Shown: one piece after another, positions 32,308 to 43,739 of the stretch | Layout: the number at the start of each line of letters is the position of its first letter | Position numbering within the stretch: position 1 is the first letter of the stretch | NCBI GenBank assembly: GCA_949317995.1 | Contig: OX439036.1 | Span: 106,867,669 to 106,931,668, forward strand | From: Acholoe squamosa | Lineage: Eukaryota > Annelida > Polychaeta > Phyllodocida > Polynoidae | Reading direction: 5' to 3' | DNA length: 64,000 bases | Program-made: the position numbers and the translations under genes | Notes under the pieces: generated by a model | What the model saw: only the letters and a program-made list of their open reading frames with translations | What the model was told of the DNA's origin: nothing | Databases searched by the model: none

Positions 32308-32480
32308 CTAAGGGGTATTAGCTCCATGTTTTAGTGACAAGCCTAATTTACTAATTAGGCCATTGTAACAATTTGTGGAGACACACTTTGTACATGAGTC
32401 ATCGTGTTGTAGTGCAGATTGGGTATTGGAAACGTGGAAGCAACAGGGGTGTGTGTGGTTGGGCAGTGGTAACTCTGTAA

Positions 32481-32725
32481 CCCTTTAAGGGCCGCTGGTG
32501 CAGGAGTGCATCATGCCCATTGGTTGGCATGATGCACCAATGAAGTGCTCGCAGCACTTCCTACACATTACATGAAGTAAGCAATTCTGCTCGTCAACAC
32601 TTCAATGATCCATCAAATACCGATCCTCTTGGAGTATATCAACTCTGTAGGGTCGCCATGATGCATGAATGTCGCCTGGGCTGCATTCATGCATCATGGC
32701 GACCAGTGGACATAAAACATTATAT
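32481..32725 (+). mobile_element. FB foldback element with decayed right end
   Basis: GTAA then CCCTTTAAGGGCCGCTGGTG. Arm A is disturbed by a CACTTCCTACACATTACATG insertion-like segment; arm B is shortened (GAATGTCGCCTGGGCTGCATTC forms a tight hairpin at about 32668-32690). Confidence 0.75.
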
Positions 32726-32882
32726 ATTCAAATAGAGCATAGGGCGATATTGGTCTTAGCAGCGCCCCTACAAGTATGGCCAACAGGTTTCCCAAAATTA
32801 AGGATCCTCTCCATAACTAGCTATGAATAGGTGCTGCATTATGTTGTATGTGCACAAAGTTATAGTCTTGAGTAAGGACTGG

Positions 32883-32933
32883 GTACAGGTACCAGGTCCT
32901 CCATAGTATCACTTGGAGGACATGGTACCTGTA
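32883..32933. repeat. Isolated hairpin, 20-bp arms
   Basis: GTACAGGTACCAGGTCCTCC(A) pairs with (T)GGAGGACATGGTACCTGTA across a 10-nt loop with one mismatch. Not part of a recognised family. Confidence 0.75.
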
Positions 32934-33244
32934 TCAAACACCAGGTGACAGTAGCAGTCTGAATTAGTTCTATTGGATCATGCCAGGGGGCATTGCAGTA
33001 CCAGCAGCCCTCCAGTAAGGCACAAGCCATGCCTCCTCACTACACTACTGGAGCGTGGGGGGGGGGGGCAGTGAAGCTGGAGGCTGTAGACAGGATTGTC
33101 CTGATAACACTGACACTGCTACTGCTTTTGCTGTGATGCTAATCTTTAAGGACAGCACAACCTTCAAATATTCTTTTGTCAATCAGAGACTGTCAAACCT
33201 GATGATACTAGACCTTAGGAAGTGCACAAAGCAGCGTAAAGGCC
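32934..33244. other. Unassigned intergenic DNA
   Basis: G-run near 33056; nothing else recognised. Confidence 0.3.
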
Positions 33245-34175
33245 ATTATTGAATTATTTTCATTTGAAAATAATTCATTCACATCTAACAGTCCGCACTA
33301 GAATTTTGTCCAAATCGTACTCAGTGACCTCACTGCCTATATGCATATTGTGAGTGCTCAGCCGTGACCAGGCAGTACACACGGCCTCCACACACCTGAG
33401 AGTTCCCCCTGTGGAGTGGGGACCTTCATGTGAGGGCATGAAGGAGCAGAATAACTTCATTGGGAGTCCACAAGGAGAAATCTCCTTCCATACTAACAGT
33501 GGGCATACCAGATTCGTAAAAGGCGACAAACTTGGGGTATCTTGTGTCTTGGGGTGAGCATGTGGGCAGCTGGTGTCCATATGCGCGGGCCTGGGCTTAC
33601 ATGCTTGTTTTTTGCCATGGGATTCCCCCTCAGTGAACCACGTCTGAGTGATCAAAGGCCGTGGTTTGTCTGGCCCTGCCTATGGGACCAGGCAAATAAA
33701 AGAACACTTGCTATCCTTCGAAAAGAGTAGGGGAATGAAACCCCGGTAGCGGTTTTCCCCCTCGACCCTCCTAATAGATTCGGTCATTCATCTCATAGAT
33801 TCGGTCATTCATAGATTCGGTCACTGCTGTGTCGGGCAAGCAGTATATAAATACCTGTCCAAAAAGAAAAGAAAGGACTTAATGTCCGAGAAACCTTGAA
33901 TGTCTGAGTTCCTTGATGGCCCCCGGACGTAAAACTAAACAAACAAACAAACAAACACACCTGAGACGTACTACTATGTATGAATCTGTGTCCCAGGTGT
34001 GTGCAGGCCGTGTGTATTGCCTGGTCACGGCTGAGCACTCCCAATATGCTATCAAGTTGATTATATATACTTGTTCTATGGTAGCTATGTTCCTTAACCA
34101 TAAGAAAATAATTCATCACAGCTACGCTGTGAACATTTCCTTAAAAAAGATCCTAAATTCCTCAAATTTATGCCT
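33245..34175. mobile_element. Composite foldback element, interrupted by S2
   Basis: Left end holds a palindrome (GAATTATTTTCATTTGAAAA then TAATTC) and TTTTGTCCAAATCGTACTCA. GTGCTCAGCCGTGACCAGGC through CACACCTGAG (about 33352-33401) is inverted at about 33990-34046. The right end reads GCTATGTTCCTTAACCATAA through GATCCTAAATTCCTCAAATT. A second copy at 58350-58745 has the same ends in the same order but lacks the S2 insertion, and its central segment has the opposite orientation. Confidence 0.8.
33402..33955 (+). mobile_element. S2 retroposon, ~554 bp, with 12-bp target duplication and CAAA tail
   Basis: ACACACCTGAGA occurs at 33390-33401 and again at 33955-33966 (the first base of the second is shared with the tail). 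The body ends GGACGTAAAACTAAACAAAC followed by further CAAA units, a poly-simple 3' tail typical of invertebrate SINEs and LINE-mobilised elements. Internal landmarks AACAGTGGGCATACCAGATT, GCCATGGGATTCCCCC, CTGCCTATGGGACCAGGCAA and GGTAGCGGTTTTCCCCCTC are shared with 16670-16920. TAGATTCGGTCATTCA is repeated three times at 33775-33825. No A/B boxes were convincingly found, so origin is unresolved. Confidence 0.8.
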
Positions 34176-34485
34176 CCTTGTAAATGCTTGGATGCATGAA
34201 CCATGACAGCACAATGGAGCGAAGCTTCAAAGCGCTATGTTAACCTAAAAGCTAGGTCACAATGCAAAAACATTTAGGATCCAATAGGTTGTAGAGGATC
34301 GGGGAGGAGGGATGGATTTGGGTCGGGGAAGATGAGTGAAAAGGGGAGGGGGGTGGAATGTGCATTGGCAGGGGAAGGAGTGCTGATAGCAAGGGACAAG
34401 GCGAGATGGCGTGATAAAAATGTGTCAATCTTATGGTCGGGAGAATATGGATGGGCAGAGGCACGTAGGGTGTGGGGGTAGCATG
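34176..34485. other. Unassigned intergenic DNA
   Basis: No feature recognised beyond the S1 flank. Confidence 0.3.
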
Positions 34486-34498
34486 CATGGAGGGGAGA

Positions 34499-34681
34499 GT
34501 GAGTAAGTGAGTAATAGATGTTTAACGCCATTTCGACAGCTGAGGTCATATTCATGGCGAGAACTGCATTACACAATTTCACAGAGGAATGTGTCAGTGC
34601 CCACGCATATGTGCACCACACACATCCTGAGGGGATAGGAAAGAGGAGAAATAGACCCTTTTAAGTGGGCTAGGGAAGCCC
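34499..34681 (-). mobile_element. S1 retroposon with perfect 13-bp target duplication
   Basis: CATGGAGGGGAGA at 34486-34498 and 34682-34694. Read on the minus strand the body runs GGGCTTCCCTAGCCCACTTA ... GTGCACATATGCGTGGGCAC ... GAGAACGACATTAC-like block ... GACCTCAGCTGTCGAAATGG, CGTTAAACATCTATTACTCA, then a CTTACTCAC tail. About 183 bp. Confidence 0.9.
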
Positions 34682-34694
34682 CATGGAGGGGAGA

Positions 34695-35101
34695 AAAGAG
34701 GGTTAGGGAAGAGGTGATTTTTCCCCTCTTTCCGTTTCCCCTGTTCCATGCATGATGGCCTAAAAAGGTTTGAGTATTAATAAATTGTCCTTTTTTAAAT
34801 GTCCTCACACAAGAAAGCCCATTTTTACTCTTTGAGAGCCCGTTGTAAACCAAGTAGTTATGGGTTTTACTAATAGGAGGCGCCAGGTTGGAAAGATAGT
34901 GCCAAGATTGAAGGGGATAGCCGGGGAGGGGGAGGATGGAGTGGGGGATGAGGAGGGATTCTTTCATCAATGTATTAAAATTACCCAAACTAAAAGCCAC
35001 TTCAAAACGAGGGAATTTCAGCCCCATTTAACCCGGATTAACACCAGTTCGTGGTAGCGGTGTGTGGGCTGGCGGAGGATTGATGTTTCACTCCGAACAA
35101 T
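34695..35101. other. Unassigned intergenic DNA
   Basis: A 152-codon minus-strand frame crosses the S1 copy and this stretch; no family resemblance, so it is not annotated as a gene. Confidence 0.35.
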
Positions 35102-35105
35102 TTAA

Positions 35106-35348
35106 CCCTTCAAGGGCCGCTGTTGCAGTAGTGCATCATGCCCATGGACCGTCATGATGCACCAATGAAGTAAAAGACTCGCCAGCACTTCATTGGAGCA
35201 TCATGCCGACCCTACAGGCGCTATATATATCAACCCTATAGGGTCGACATGATGCATGAATGCAGCCCGGGTAAGTTACTTGAAAGGGCTGCATTCAGGC
35301 ATCATGCCAACGAGCATGATGCACTCCTGCATCAGCGATCCATAGAGG
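35106..35348 (+). mobile_element. FB foldback element, two arms
   Basis: TTAA at 35102-35105; right flank TTAT. CCCTTCAAGGGCCGCTGTTG end. Arm A has a shortened apex (CCAATGAAGTAAAAGACTCG then CCAGCACTTCATTGG); arm B is good (GAATGCAGCCCGGGTAAGTT ...). Confidence 0.8.
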
Positions 35349-36380
35349 GTTATAGGGGCTATAGCATGCAATTCGACTGCAGCGCCTTGCTTGCAGTCAT
35401 GGTGGTAAAGAAGAGAAATATTCAGGTAGCAGTGTTGATGAGGGGAAATACTACAGTACTACATAGCATAAGTGAGGTGGGGACCATCCATTTCCTATTT
35501 CAGTAACCTAGTAGTGTGTAGTAATTCTTGGGGAGAGAATAATACTTCATAGCTGCTCCACATTTCTGTATTAAAGAAAAAAAACTGATAATGTTGTAGT
35601 CCCTCTATACACCTGAGTGCCACCTTGAGACACAATCACACACTAAAGTCACCCATTCTTCATGCAGACCACGTACACTCTGCACACGGCACTAATCTTG
35701 GCACCACTTCCCTCCCCGCCCCTCTCCCCTTTCCCCTCCCTCACTTGGCGCTAACTCTGTGCTTGGTAGCGGCATCAATAAATCATTGCAGGGATTAAGG
35801 ATGCTGCTAGACGTGGGGGACTACTGCAGGGAGGTATACAAGGAGGAGGTAAAAAGTCCATAGAAAGGGGATGGGATGTTGGTGGATCTTCAGACTGGCT
35901 GAGAAGTAAGTCTAGGGAGGGGGCAGAATCTCTCTTCCCTGCCATCCCCTGTCATCAGAACATGAAGTAAAAACATACAAACAGAAAAAAAACAAACACA
36001 GATTTCTTAATGATGCAGTTTGACCGTTTTTAGGACTTTGGTACCTTACCACCGCCTTGTAATTCAATCGTCTAAGTCCACCCCTTAAGCACCGGAGAGG
36101 GGAAGGATTTGAAAGGCAATAACATTTACAGGAAAGAGGAAAACTAGTAAAGGGAAAGTTATGTAAAGGTGATATGATATGTAGATAGTAACTGATTAAA
36201 TGCTGCCTGAGTTAAAGAATATAGAGAAATTGCAGAGGAATTATAGTTACCAGTGGAATGAGAAGTTTCATTGCATGCAATTCAGGGTTGCCAAGGAATG
36301 GGTAAGGCAATTAGGAAAGCAGGGTTCCTCTTGTGCCCCCAGCAATGGCCACCCTTACCTTCAGATTTCTTAGAACCATA
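35349..36380. other. Unassigned intergenic DNA
   Basis: No repeat family or coding frame recognised in about 1 kb. Confidence 0.35.
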
Positions 36381-36625
36381 CCCCCCTTAAGGGCCACATG
36401 ATGCCTCCAGGTTCATGTTCCTTGGTCGCCATTTTGTACCAATCATAGATGCAACCTTTGCTGGTATACCAGGAATTCATGGTGGAGATTTGTTGAATAC
36501 TAATGTCCTGGGAAAAGGTGTCCCAAACTGCAGGTTTTCTCGTTTTTTGTCGCCCAGTGAGTGGCATCCCTAACCAATGCAGTGCTGGCCAGTGTACATT
36601 GTATGGGTGCATCATGTAGGCCTTG
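36381..36625 (+). mobile_element. FB2 element (variant TTAA-type family)
   Basis: Left end CCCCCCTTAAGGGCCACATG then ATGCCTCCAGGTTCATG; right part CAATGCAGTGCTGGCCAGTG ... GTGCATCATGTAGGCC. The ends share the FB logic, but the interior (TCCTGGGAAAAGGTGTCC, GGTTTTCTCGTTTTTTGTCG, CCCAGTGAGTGGCATCCC) is distinct and recurs near 16357. Confidence 0.55.
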
Positions 36626-36635
36626 TTAGTATCAG

Positions 36636-36812
36636 TGCTGTAGGGTCGGCATGATGTATGGGTGCAATTCTCGTGAGTTGCTCACCAGGGCTTCATTCAT
36701 GCAGCAGTATGACAAATGATCATGATGCAAACTCCCCTGCACTTCATTGGTGCATCATGCAGACCAATGGACATATGCACCCCTGCATCAGCGACCCTTC
36801 AATGGTAAAACC
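36636..36812 (-). mobile_element. FB foldback element, decayed
   Basis: Begins at GTAGGGTCGGCATGATGTAT, arm B-like hairpin with CTCGTGAGTTGCTCACCAGG, then a right limb of arm A (TGCACTTCATTGGTGCATCA) and end ATCAGCGACCCTTCAATGG. Confidence 0.65.
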
Positions 36813-37064
36813 CCCTCTGACCATACCACCCATCACCATCCATGCAGCAGCGCCCCCTAACACAATTCCTCACACACCAATACCCAGAATTTGGCTGCTT
36901 TTTGTGTAAGTGTAAATGTGAGTTAGGCAGGCTTCACCGACCCTCCAACCCCAACCAAAGCTCCACTCTCAACCCTCACACAACCCCATTCCCTATGCCC
37001 AAGTTACCCAGGATAACCCTCTCAAAGACATCATATCGTCTCCAGCCCTGGGGAGAAGCTCGCA
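36813..37064. other. Unassigned intergenic DNA
   Basis: C-rich; no gene supported. Confidence 0.3.
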
Positions 37065-37165
37065 AGTGATGCATTAATGCATCTGCCAAACCCATGGGTC
37101 CGGCATGATGCATCAATGAAGCAGGTTACTTGCCAAGGCTGCATTTATGCATCATGAAGTAATCC
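37065..37165. mobile_element. FB foldback fragment
   Basis: GCATTAATGCATCTGCCAAA, GGGTCCGGCATGATGCATCA, ATGAAGCAGGTTACTTGCCA and GGCTGCATTTATGCATCATG are the linker and arm pieces of FB. Confidence 0.55.
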
Positions 37166-37839
37166 TGAATTGTTAGGCATCATGCTGTCCTGAAGAGTCA
37201 AGGTAGTCTTGTAGCCCTTGTGGTCTGGTGATACACCTGTGCCTTTTCACCTCATTGACTTCAAAATAACAGTCTCCATGCACATTTACCACACCCTGCC
37301 AGGTGGGGCCAGCTTGGGCAGGAAATTGAGTTTACCTTTAAGATGGCCCTGGCTACATTGTAGCAGACACCAGTTATCAGCTAACCCCCATCTAGTGTAT
37401 ACTGAGAAAACTACAACCTAAGTGTGTATTCTGCCCCTGTCCCCAACCTCTTACCCTCCTTTCGCTGGTCCCTGCTTGAACACTGCCAAAAGGTCCCCGC
37501 CCGCCTGCACCAGCGCAGACAGGACGCAGCAAATTGCATCAACACGTCACCATGGTTACCGTGTGTGTCCTTTTTCTACCTTCTCTACTGGAAAGGGTGA
37601 GAGGAGGGCTAGAGCTCAGCAATTCAGATACTAAAGAGCATCTGTGTTTGACTCTGATTTGTATGGTTTTGATGGAAACTGGCCATTTTGGAGATGTGAA
37701 ATTGACAGGTGCAATATTTCCTTAAAAGCCTGCTTCGAATGGGCACTTGCGATTAAGTGGTACTGAAATTAAAAAAATACAAAATTGCTTGTTGGACTGT
37801 ATGAGGGTGGATTATGATGATGTGGCATTATATGCATTT
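37166..37839. other. Unassigned intergenic DNA
   Basis: Short frames at 37420-37725, no family resemblance. Confidence 0.35.
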
Positions 37840-37892
37840 CATTCAAATTACTGCCCATCTTGAATAAGTGCTGGTCTTATATTCACAGGAAG
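37840..37892. mobile_element. M4 fragment
   Basis: CCATCTTGAATAAGTGCTGG followed by TCTTATATTCAC resembles the repeated interior motif of M4. Confidence 0.4.
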
Positions 37893-37901
37893 AAACACTC
37901 A

Positions 37902-38366
37902 CACTGTAAACAATAACAGTTGAATCTAGGGGGTCTAGATGGTGGGTCCCCATGTCACATGTCGATTTTAAGAAAAGGCCATGTCACTTGTCACTAAATT
38001 TCTATTTTCCCATGTCCTTGTCACTAGGCTTCATGTCACATGTCGATTTTAAGGAAAGGCCTTGTCTCATGTCACTAACTTTTTCCTTTCTATGTCCTTG
38101 TCACTAAGCTCCATGTCACATGTCGATTTTAAGAAATGGCCATGTCACCCTGTCGAATTTAGGGGTTTAGACCCATAATCTACCAGGGACCCCGGTAAAA
38201 CTGAAGAGTGAACCACCGTAAGTGTATTGCAGTGAACAGGTAGTTTTCATAAGAAGCCCCAGGTGGCAGTATGGTGGTACAAGGAATCTCTGTAAAAATA
38301 ACAACGGATCTCTGGCAACTTTGTGACAAGGATTGTGCCGTTCTTTTAAAGACATTTTCAGAGTGT
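37902..38366 (+). mobile_element. M3 element interrupted by an ~80-bp minisatellite
   Basis: Left end CACTGTAAACAATAACAGTT then GAATCT; the core resumes at 38178 with ATCTACCAGGGACCCCGGTA, GTGAACCACCGTAAGTG, AGAAGCCCCAGGTGGCAGTA, and ends near TTTTCAGAGTGT. The interval 37930-38170 is not part of the family. Confidence 0.75.
37945..38165. repeat. ~80-bp minisatellite, about 2.7 units, inside M3
   Basis: CATGTCACATGTCGATTTTA begins units at 37951, 38032 and 38112 (81 and 80 bp apart). Each continues with AGG/GGCC, TTGTCACTAA and CCATGTCCTTGTCACTA. It interrupts an M3 element near its left end. Confidence 0.8.
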
Positions 38367-39443
38367 ACATACTAAGGAGCCATTCATATGTCACTTCAAT
38401 AATTACCCATTAATACGGTGCCATCAGAACTAGTTTCCTGTAAACCCAAAAGAGGGAATGGCTCTCAGAAATGTGGTAGTGCTATAATCAGGACCCTTAC
38501 CCTGTTCTCTCAGTACTAATATGGGCAGTATAAGTTTGTAGTCGTTCCACGTGTAGGGTAGGTCGAGATTTGCATAGTGCCGGGGACAGGCGGGGGGGGG
38601 GGGTGTGGGGGTCGTGATGGCTGCTATATTGAAAGGTGTCTGCTAGACCACACTGCCACAAGGCACCAGGCTATAAACCTCTCAGTATATATATCAGTGG
38701 GTCTTCATATATTACACTAGATTCTGCTTAGCAAAATACATACTAGACGGGGTTGTTGTGCCCCTTTTACAGAAGATTGGAATCATGAACACTCTAGGAC
38801 ACATTGGTGGGAGTCTTTTCCCCTGATTTCAAGGATTTTTAGGTTTCAAAGACCCATAGAGTTCTATGCGAGTCTATATATAATCTATAGGAGGATCTAA
38901 TTGAACATTTTCAGGGATTTCTGTGCAAGTTGTCTTTCATCCCTGCATAACCTTATCCAGTCCAACATAGCCTTATAGTTTATCCTTATAGGATAAACAG
39001 TATTGTGGGGAACCAGATCTGAGGACTTCAATCTGAATATGACCAAAATTAATTGTAGCAATGTAGGATAAGAAAATCGTTATTCAGTAGACATTTCTAT
39101 TTAGTGTTTCCCCAACATCCAGGCATCTACGTTATGTAACTAAAATTCAATGAACATTGAGACTTTTAGCCTTACCTCATGTTTGAGTTGGACTTGATCT
39201 AATGTGTTGCTCCAATTATCCGCAACGCAAATCACATCGCTTAGTAGACTGGTAAATCTGTTCCCCAACAGCAATTACTTTCAATCTAAGACCCTCTCAG
39301 ATTGTCTATGATGTGGTGTTTGAGAGCTAGATGGAATCACGCCGAACTGGGACCAGTAAAAGCCTCTTCAGACGCCAGAGGACAAATTTGACAAAGACAT
39401 GCAGGGGTCCAAAAACACTGCCTTGGCGCACGCCGAGTTAAAA
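38367..39443. other. Unassigned intergenic DNA
   Basis: GTTTATCCTTATAGGATAAAC is a 21-bp palindrome at about 38978-38998. G-run near 38591. Nothing else recognised in about 1 kb. Confidence 0.35.
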
Positions 39444-39806
39444 CCCTTTAAGGGCTACTGATGCAGGAGTGCATCATGCATGCCATTTGGTCGGCATGAT
39501 GCACCAATGAAGTGCTGGTGAGTCTGCTTGTCAGCACTTCATTGCCACACACCATGTCGACCCTCCAGGGCCATATCAACCCCTAGGGTCGGCATGGTCA
39601 TTGGTGCATTAATGTAGACCTGGCAAGACTGCTCGCCAGCACTTCATTGGAGCATCTCACTGACCCTCCGGGATTGAATGTATTGACTCAGTAGGGTCGG
39701 CATGATGCATGAATGCAGCCCTGGCGAGTTACTCGCCAGGGCTACATTCATGCCTCATGCCGACCAATGGCCATGATGCATTGATGTATCAGCGGTCTTT
39801 AAAGGG
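39444..39806 (+). mobile_element. FB foldback element, expanded three-arm copy
   Basis: 363 bp. Ends CCCTTTAAGGGCTACTGATG and GCGGTCTTTAAAGGG with TTAA at 39807-39810 on the right; left flank GTTAAAA. Three consecutive hairpins: arm A (about 39500-39545), a second A-like arm (about 39600-39657, TGGCAAGACTGCTCGCCAGC apex) and a near-perfect arm B (about 39695-39765), separated by copies of the GACCCTCC...TAGGGTCGG linker. Confidence 0.85.
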
Positions 39807-39810
39807 TTAA

Positions 39811-40559
39811 AGAGGAGGAGGAGGTGGAGGTGCATTGGTTGTCGTGGATACTGGCCTGTCAGTGTTTAAAGGTCAGGTCGATCACTCACTGAGACTTGGT
39901 GCCTAAGTCAGGATCAAGATAAAGGCAGATACTGGTAGTTACTGGACTGATGATTTAGCAGAGAATCAAATAAGACAGGGATATAATCTAAGAGCTTGAG
40001 ACAGAAGAGAAGGTAGAAAAAATGTTTGCAAGCAGAAATGGACGGGGATAGCCCCAGATGACTGTTTGTCAAGATGATACAGAACTCTGGCCAGAGCTCT
40101 ATCATGATTTCTTTTTATTCATTCATTGTTTTTTTTTTGTTTTTTGTTTTTTTTTTGGGGGGGGGTGTCTTTGATATTAAAATCTGCAAGTCCTCGCCAA
40201 ACATCAGGACGTCCATTCCACGACCGCGCCTCTCAAAATGCTTTAATGCTGCAACATTGCAAAGTTACCACCCTTTTGGCTTTTGGAAAACTCCCTACTT
40301 TTCTTTGAAACTTTGTCATTTTCTTACAAATATAGAGACAAATAGGATTGTTGAGCAGGGGTCGTCGCTAGGTACTGTGACTGCTGCTATTCTGGAAGAC
40401 CTCACAAGGAAGGTGGAGTAGGCCTTGCACTGGGAGACTGGAGGTAGCCGTGCGTAGTTTATGGGTGCAGGGGGACGGGTAGTTACCATATGGAGATCAG
40501 CTACTGGAGGAGGGGTGGGGGGATGGTGGGGGGTAGAGAAGAGGGGTGGTGGTCAGACT
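39811..40559. other. Unassigned intergenic DNA
   Basis: T-run then G-run at 40127-40165 echoes 3186-3218. No gene supported. Confidence 0.35.
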
Positions 40560-40563
40560 TTAA

Positions 40564-40809
40564 CCCTCTGAAAGCCACATGGTGCCTCTACTAGCAGAGA
40601 TGTCACCTTTCCTAACTCATTTGTGACTGGAATTCTTGTATCAAAGTTTGCATATTGCCTGCATGCATTTGAGAGAAGATAGGCAGTTTCTTCATTTTTG
40701 GTGAACAGTGAGTTGACTCTAGGATTATGTCTTGTATCATGATGGACCAATTTTGTGCTCGTGAGTTACTCGCCAGTTCTATGTTGGTACATCATGCAGC
40801 CCCTACAGG
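40564..40809 (+). mobile_element. FB2 element
   Basis: TTAA at 40560-40563, CCCTCTGAAAGCCACATGGT then GCCTC; right portion GTGCTCGTGAGTTACTCGCC followed by a TTGGTACATCATGCAGCCCC end. Unlike FB, the middle is not foldback. Confidence 0.55.
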
Positions 40810-42780
40810 GTTATAGTGCGGGGGTGATGTGTGAGGTCGCTGGTGACCTCACCGGGTCACGTGATCACTACCTTCACTATCTGTATGCACCACTCACTGG
40901 ATTCCCCCAGACCAACCCCCCCCCTCAAGCTCTCTTTTTACCCGCTATAGGTCTCCTATGCACTGTTAAAATCGGCTACCCTACTGCACATAAGTGCTAT
41001 TTCTACCACGAGTTCCTGCCCTTTCTTTCTGACCAGATATCTCTATTTGATATAATTAATTTCCTAGTGAAAGTGGTTTCAAGTTGTTTTTTTCCCCTGT
41101 TTTTATTGGCCATCAAGTGTCAACCTCACCCTCAGTTCCAATCCCCAGCTCTCCCCCCCCCCATGACCTTCCCGAAGCCCCCAGGCCTCTTAGGCCATAT
41201 TACCACATTCCCTTACAGTCTACCCCGCCCCTTTTATTTCTGGGCAGATCTGAATGTGCTCACCCCTGCCCTGTGCATAGATACAGGTTGCCTTACTGTT
41301 CCCCTGGGCCCATATCGCTAGATATCCTGGTCAATGCCAGCAATTGCTGACCCAGAATTTCGAAACGGAGGGTGATACTATTTGACAGATTTCTTCTCAG
41401 TTCAGTCATATACAATCTACATTCAGAGATGTATATTTTCCTCCTTCCCTTTTAAGCCGACCCCCGCTCCCCCCCCCCCCCAAAGAAAAAAAGGGGGGGA
41501 GGGGTGATCGCTGCCACACAACCCCAGCATAGCCCTCACAGGCAGCCCTAGGGCAGAGCAAAGGCAGAGAAAACCCACAACCTGTTCCAACCCTTCACCC
41601 CTCCCCACCCCTCTCACAGCACCATACCATTATACTGGGTGCAGCCATTGTGAAAATAACTGATTTACTGCGGCTTGACACGGCCTGCAAGCAAAGTCAT
41701 TCACCCTGTCCACCGTCCCTCACACCTCTCTCTTGGCTGCTTGTGTTAGATTTCTCCTGCCAGTCAACTCTCCCTCAAACCTAACACTCTTGCCACTCTC
41801 CATTCCTCCCCTGACTTGCCCTTGCCTCCCTTCCTGCCCCATTCTTGCCTACCTCCCCGAACTGTAACTCCGGGAGCGTAGAGACGACAGATATTCATCA
41901 AAGTGATGTGTAATCGAGTTTTCTTGCATTTTCCCCGCCCACCTTTTTCTCTCCCTATTAACCTGCCCTCTACGCCTCCTCACAATTTGACTGGTATTGC
42001 CCCCTTTCTCCCCCCACCCCAACCATCCTTCCCCCTTTTTCCCTTTCCCTCTCAATATCTGGTCCGCCCTAATAAGGTCAACCCCTCCCTCTGCACCACT
42101 CATCACATATATCATACGGTATCCAGTGGCTAGGGCTATTGCCCCACAATTTGCCCCCTAACCTTGTCTGGTATCTGCATCTCTTCCTGCCTAACTCTTC
42201 CTATCTCCTTGCTTCCCTGTTCCTCTTTCTCATTCCTCTATTTGAACTTCACCCAGTTCCTCTCCATCAATAAGGTCACTAATTCCCTGCAAAGTATGAG
42301 CGGACTGCTGCAGGCCTTATGTTGAATAAGGTGACAACTATCACTAAGGATACTACTGTATGGTATCAGGCATAGGGGCCGTCCATAAATTAAGTCACAC
42401 TTTTTATTGCCATTACCACTACCCCCCACCCCCTGTCACACTTTGTCACCCCCCCCCCATCAGCCATACTATCTACCAGAGTAACATAGATAAAGATTCA
42501 TCTTGAACAATGGACGGCCCTTTAGATGAACCGGAGCTCATAAGCAATAGCTGGGATTTGGACTGCCCGCCAGACCGTCAGCTTATATGGGGGTCAAACA
42601 ACACACCCTAGGCTAACCTCTACCCTCAGCTGACCATAACCACATGGTCTATAGGTACCCCATGGGGAGCAGGGGTAGTTTCATTCCATATTATACACCA
42701 GATTGCTCTATGAATGATTCCTCATCAGTTCTAACACTCACGACCGTGACACTCCCATAGGCGTAGTGGACTAAGTAGAG
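40810..42780. other. C-rich unassigned DNA
   Basis: A 188-codon plus-strand frame starts inside the FB2 end at 40755 and runs to 41321; its first residues are transposon sequence and the rest is Pro/Leu-rich by composition, so it is not called as a gene. C-runs near 40916, 41155, 41470 and 42448. Confidence 0.35.
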
Positions 42781-43063
42781 TGTCTTTGCCCGGGGACCAA
42801 GTCATGCTTCTTATTTTTGTGACGCATATCTTGGTGACTGCTCTGTTGCTAAGGCTGCAGCCAATCAGAATGCAGCAGCAGTCATGGTTGTCTTTGAGTG
42901 ATGCGATCACAGGTTTGACGAAGGTTGCTCCGTTTTCATCATTATATTACATTATCTTGGATTGTATTTCCATTATCTTGTATTTTGTCACACTGCTGAC
43001 CTTCTGTATTTCTAGCTAAAATATGTAGTTTGTATATGATGTCTTTAATATGGGCCTTAAAAT
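42781..43063. other. Unassigned intergenic DNA
   Basis: A 79-codon frame with hydrophobic stretches, no family resemblance. Confidence 0.3.
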
Positions 43064-43073
43064 TGATTTTTGA

Positions 43074-43253
43074 CGGGCTTCCCTAGCCCACTTAAAAGGG
43101 TCTATTTCTCCTCTTTCATATCCCCTCAGGATGTGTTTGGTGCACATATGCGTGGGCAGTGACACATTCCTCTGTGAAATTGTGTAATGTCGTTCTCGCC
43201 ATGAATATGACCTCAGCTGTCGAAATGGCGTTAAACATCTATTACTCACTCAC
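43074..43253 (+). mobile_element. S1 retroposon with perfect 10-bp target duplication
   Basis: TGATTTTTGA at 43064-43073 and 43254-43263. Body begins CGGGCTTCCCTAGCCCACTT and ends AAATGGCGTTAAACATCTAT then TACTCACTCAC. About 180 bp; defines the forward orientation and full length of the family. Confidence 0.9.
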
Positions 43254-43263
43254 TGATTTTTGA

Positions 43264-43739
43264 AAATGTGACATCACACTATCCTTGACACCCCCCACCC
43301 CCTGCCACACTTTGTCACAATAGGAAAATACCCCCACCCCCTCCTGTGTGACATAATTTATGGACGGCCCAATATATCCTATCACTGTGAGAGTTGTTGA
43401 GAGCAGATTAGAGCAGGTTTGGAGCACCTCACTTCTCACTGAGCTGCTCTAAGTCTAAGTAGTACTACAGCCCATGCTAAGTCTAACTTTTCTCCTTACA
43501 CCCTGAAACCTGCACCGTGGGTGGCCCCCACCCACTTCCCTCAAATACACCCATGTACCACCCACCTCCTCCCAGATCTCCCCGCTTTGCATTCTGATGA
43601 TGCCTTCCTTTATTTATCCTATTCTTTTAAGTGTGTGTGGGTGTGTTTTGCAAGGTGCTAAGTTTGTCTTCGCGGCTCGATGGTACCGCGCATACGGCCT
43701 TCCTGTGCATAGATCCCCTGCTGGTACATGTAGTCTTAA
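43264..43739. other. Unassigned intergenic DNA
   Basis: CCCCCACCCCCTGCCACACT at 43290 resembles 42421-42445, suggesting an old local duplication. No gene supported. Confidence 0.35.

Noticed and set aside
34569..35027. 152-codon minus-strand frame
   Set aside because: Its last ~35 codons are S1 retroposon sequence; the remainder has no family resemblance.
40755..41321. 188-codon plus-strand frame
   Set aside because: It begins inside an FB2 repeat end and continues through C-rich DNA; Pro/Leu richness follows composition, and no domain or splice context is visible.
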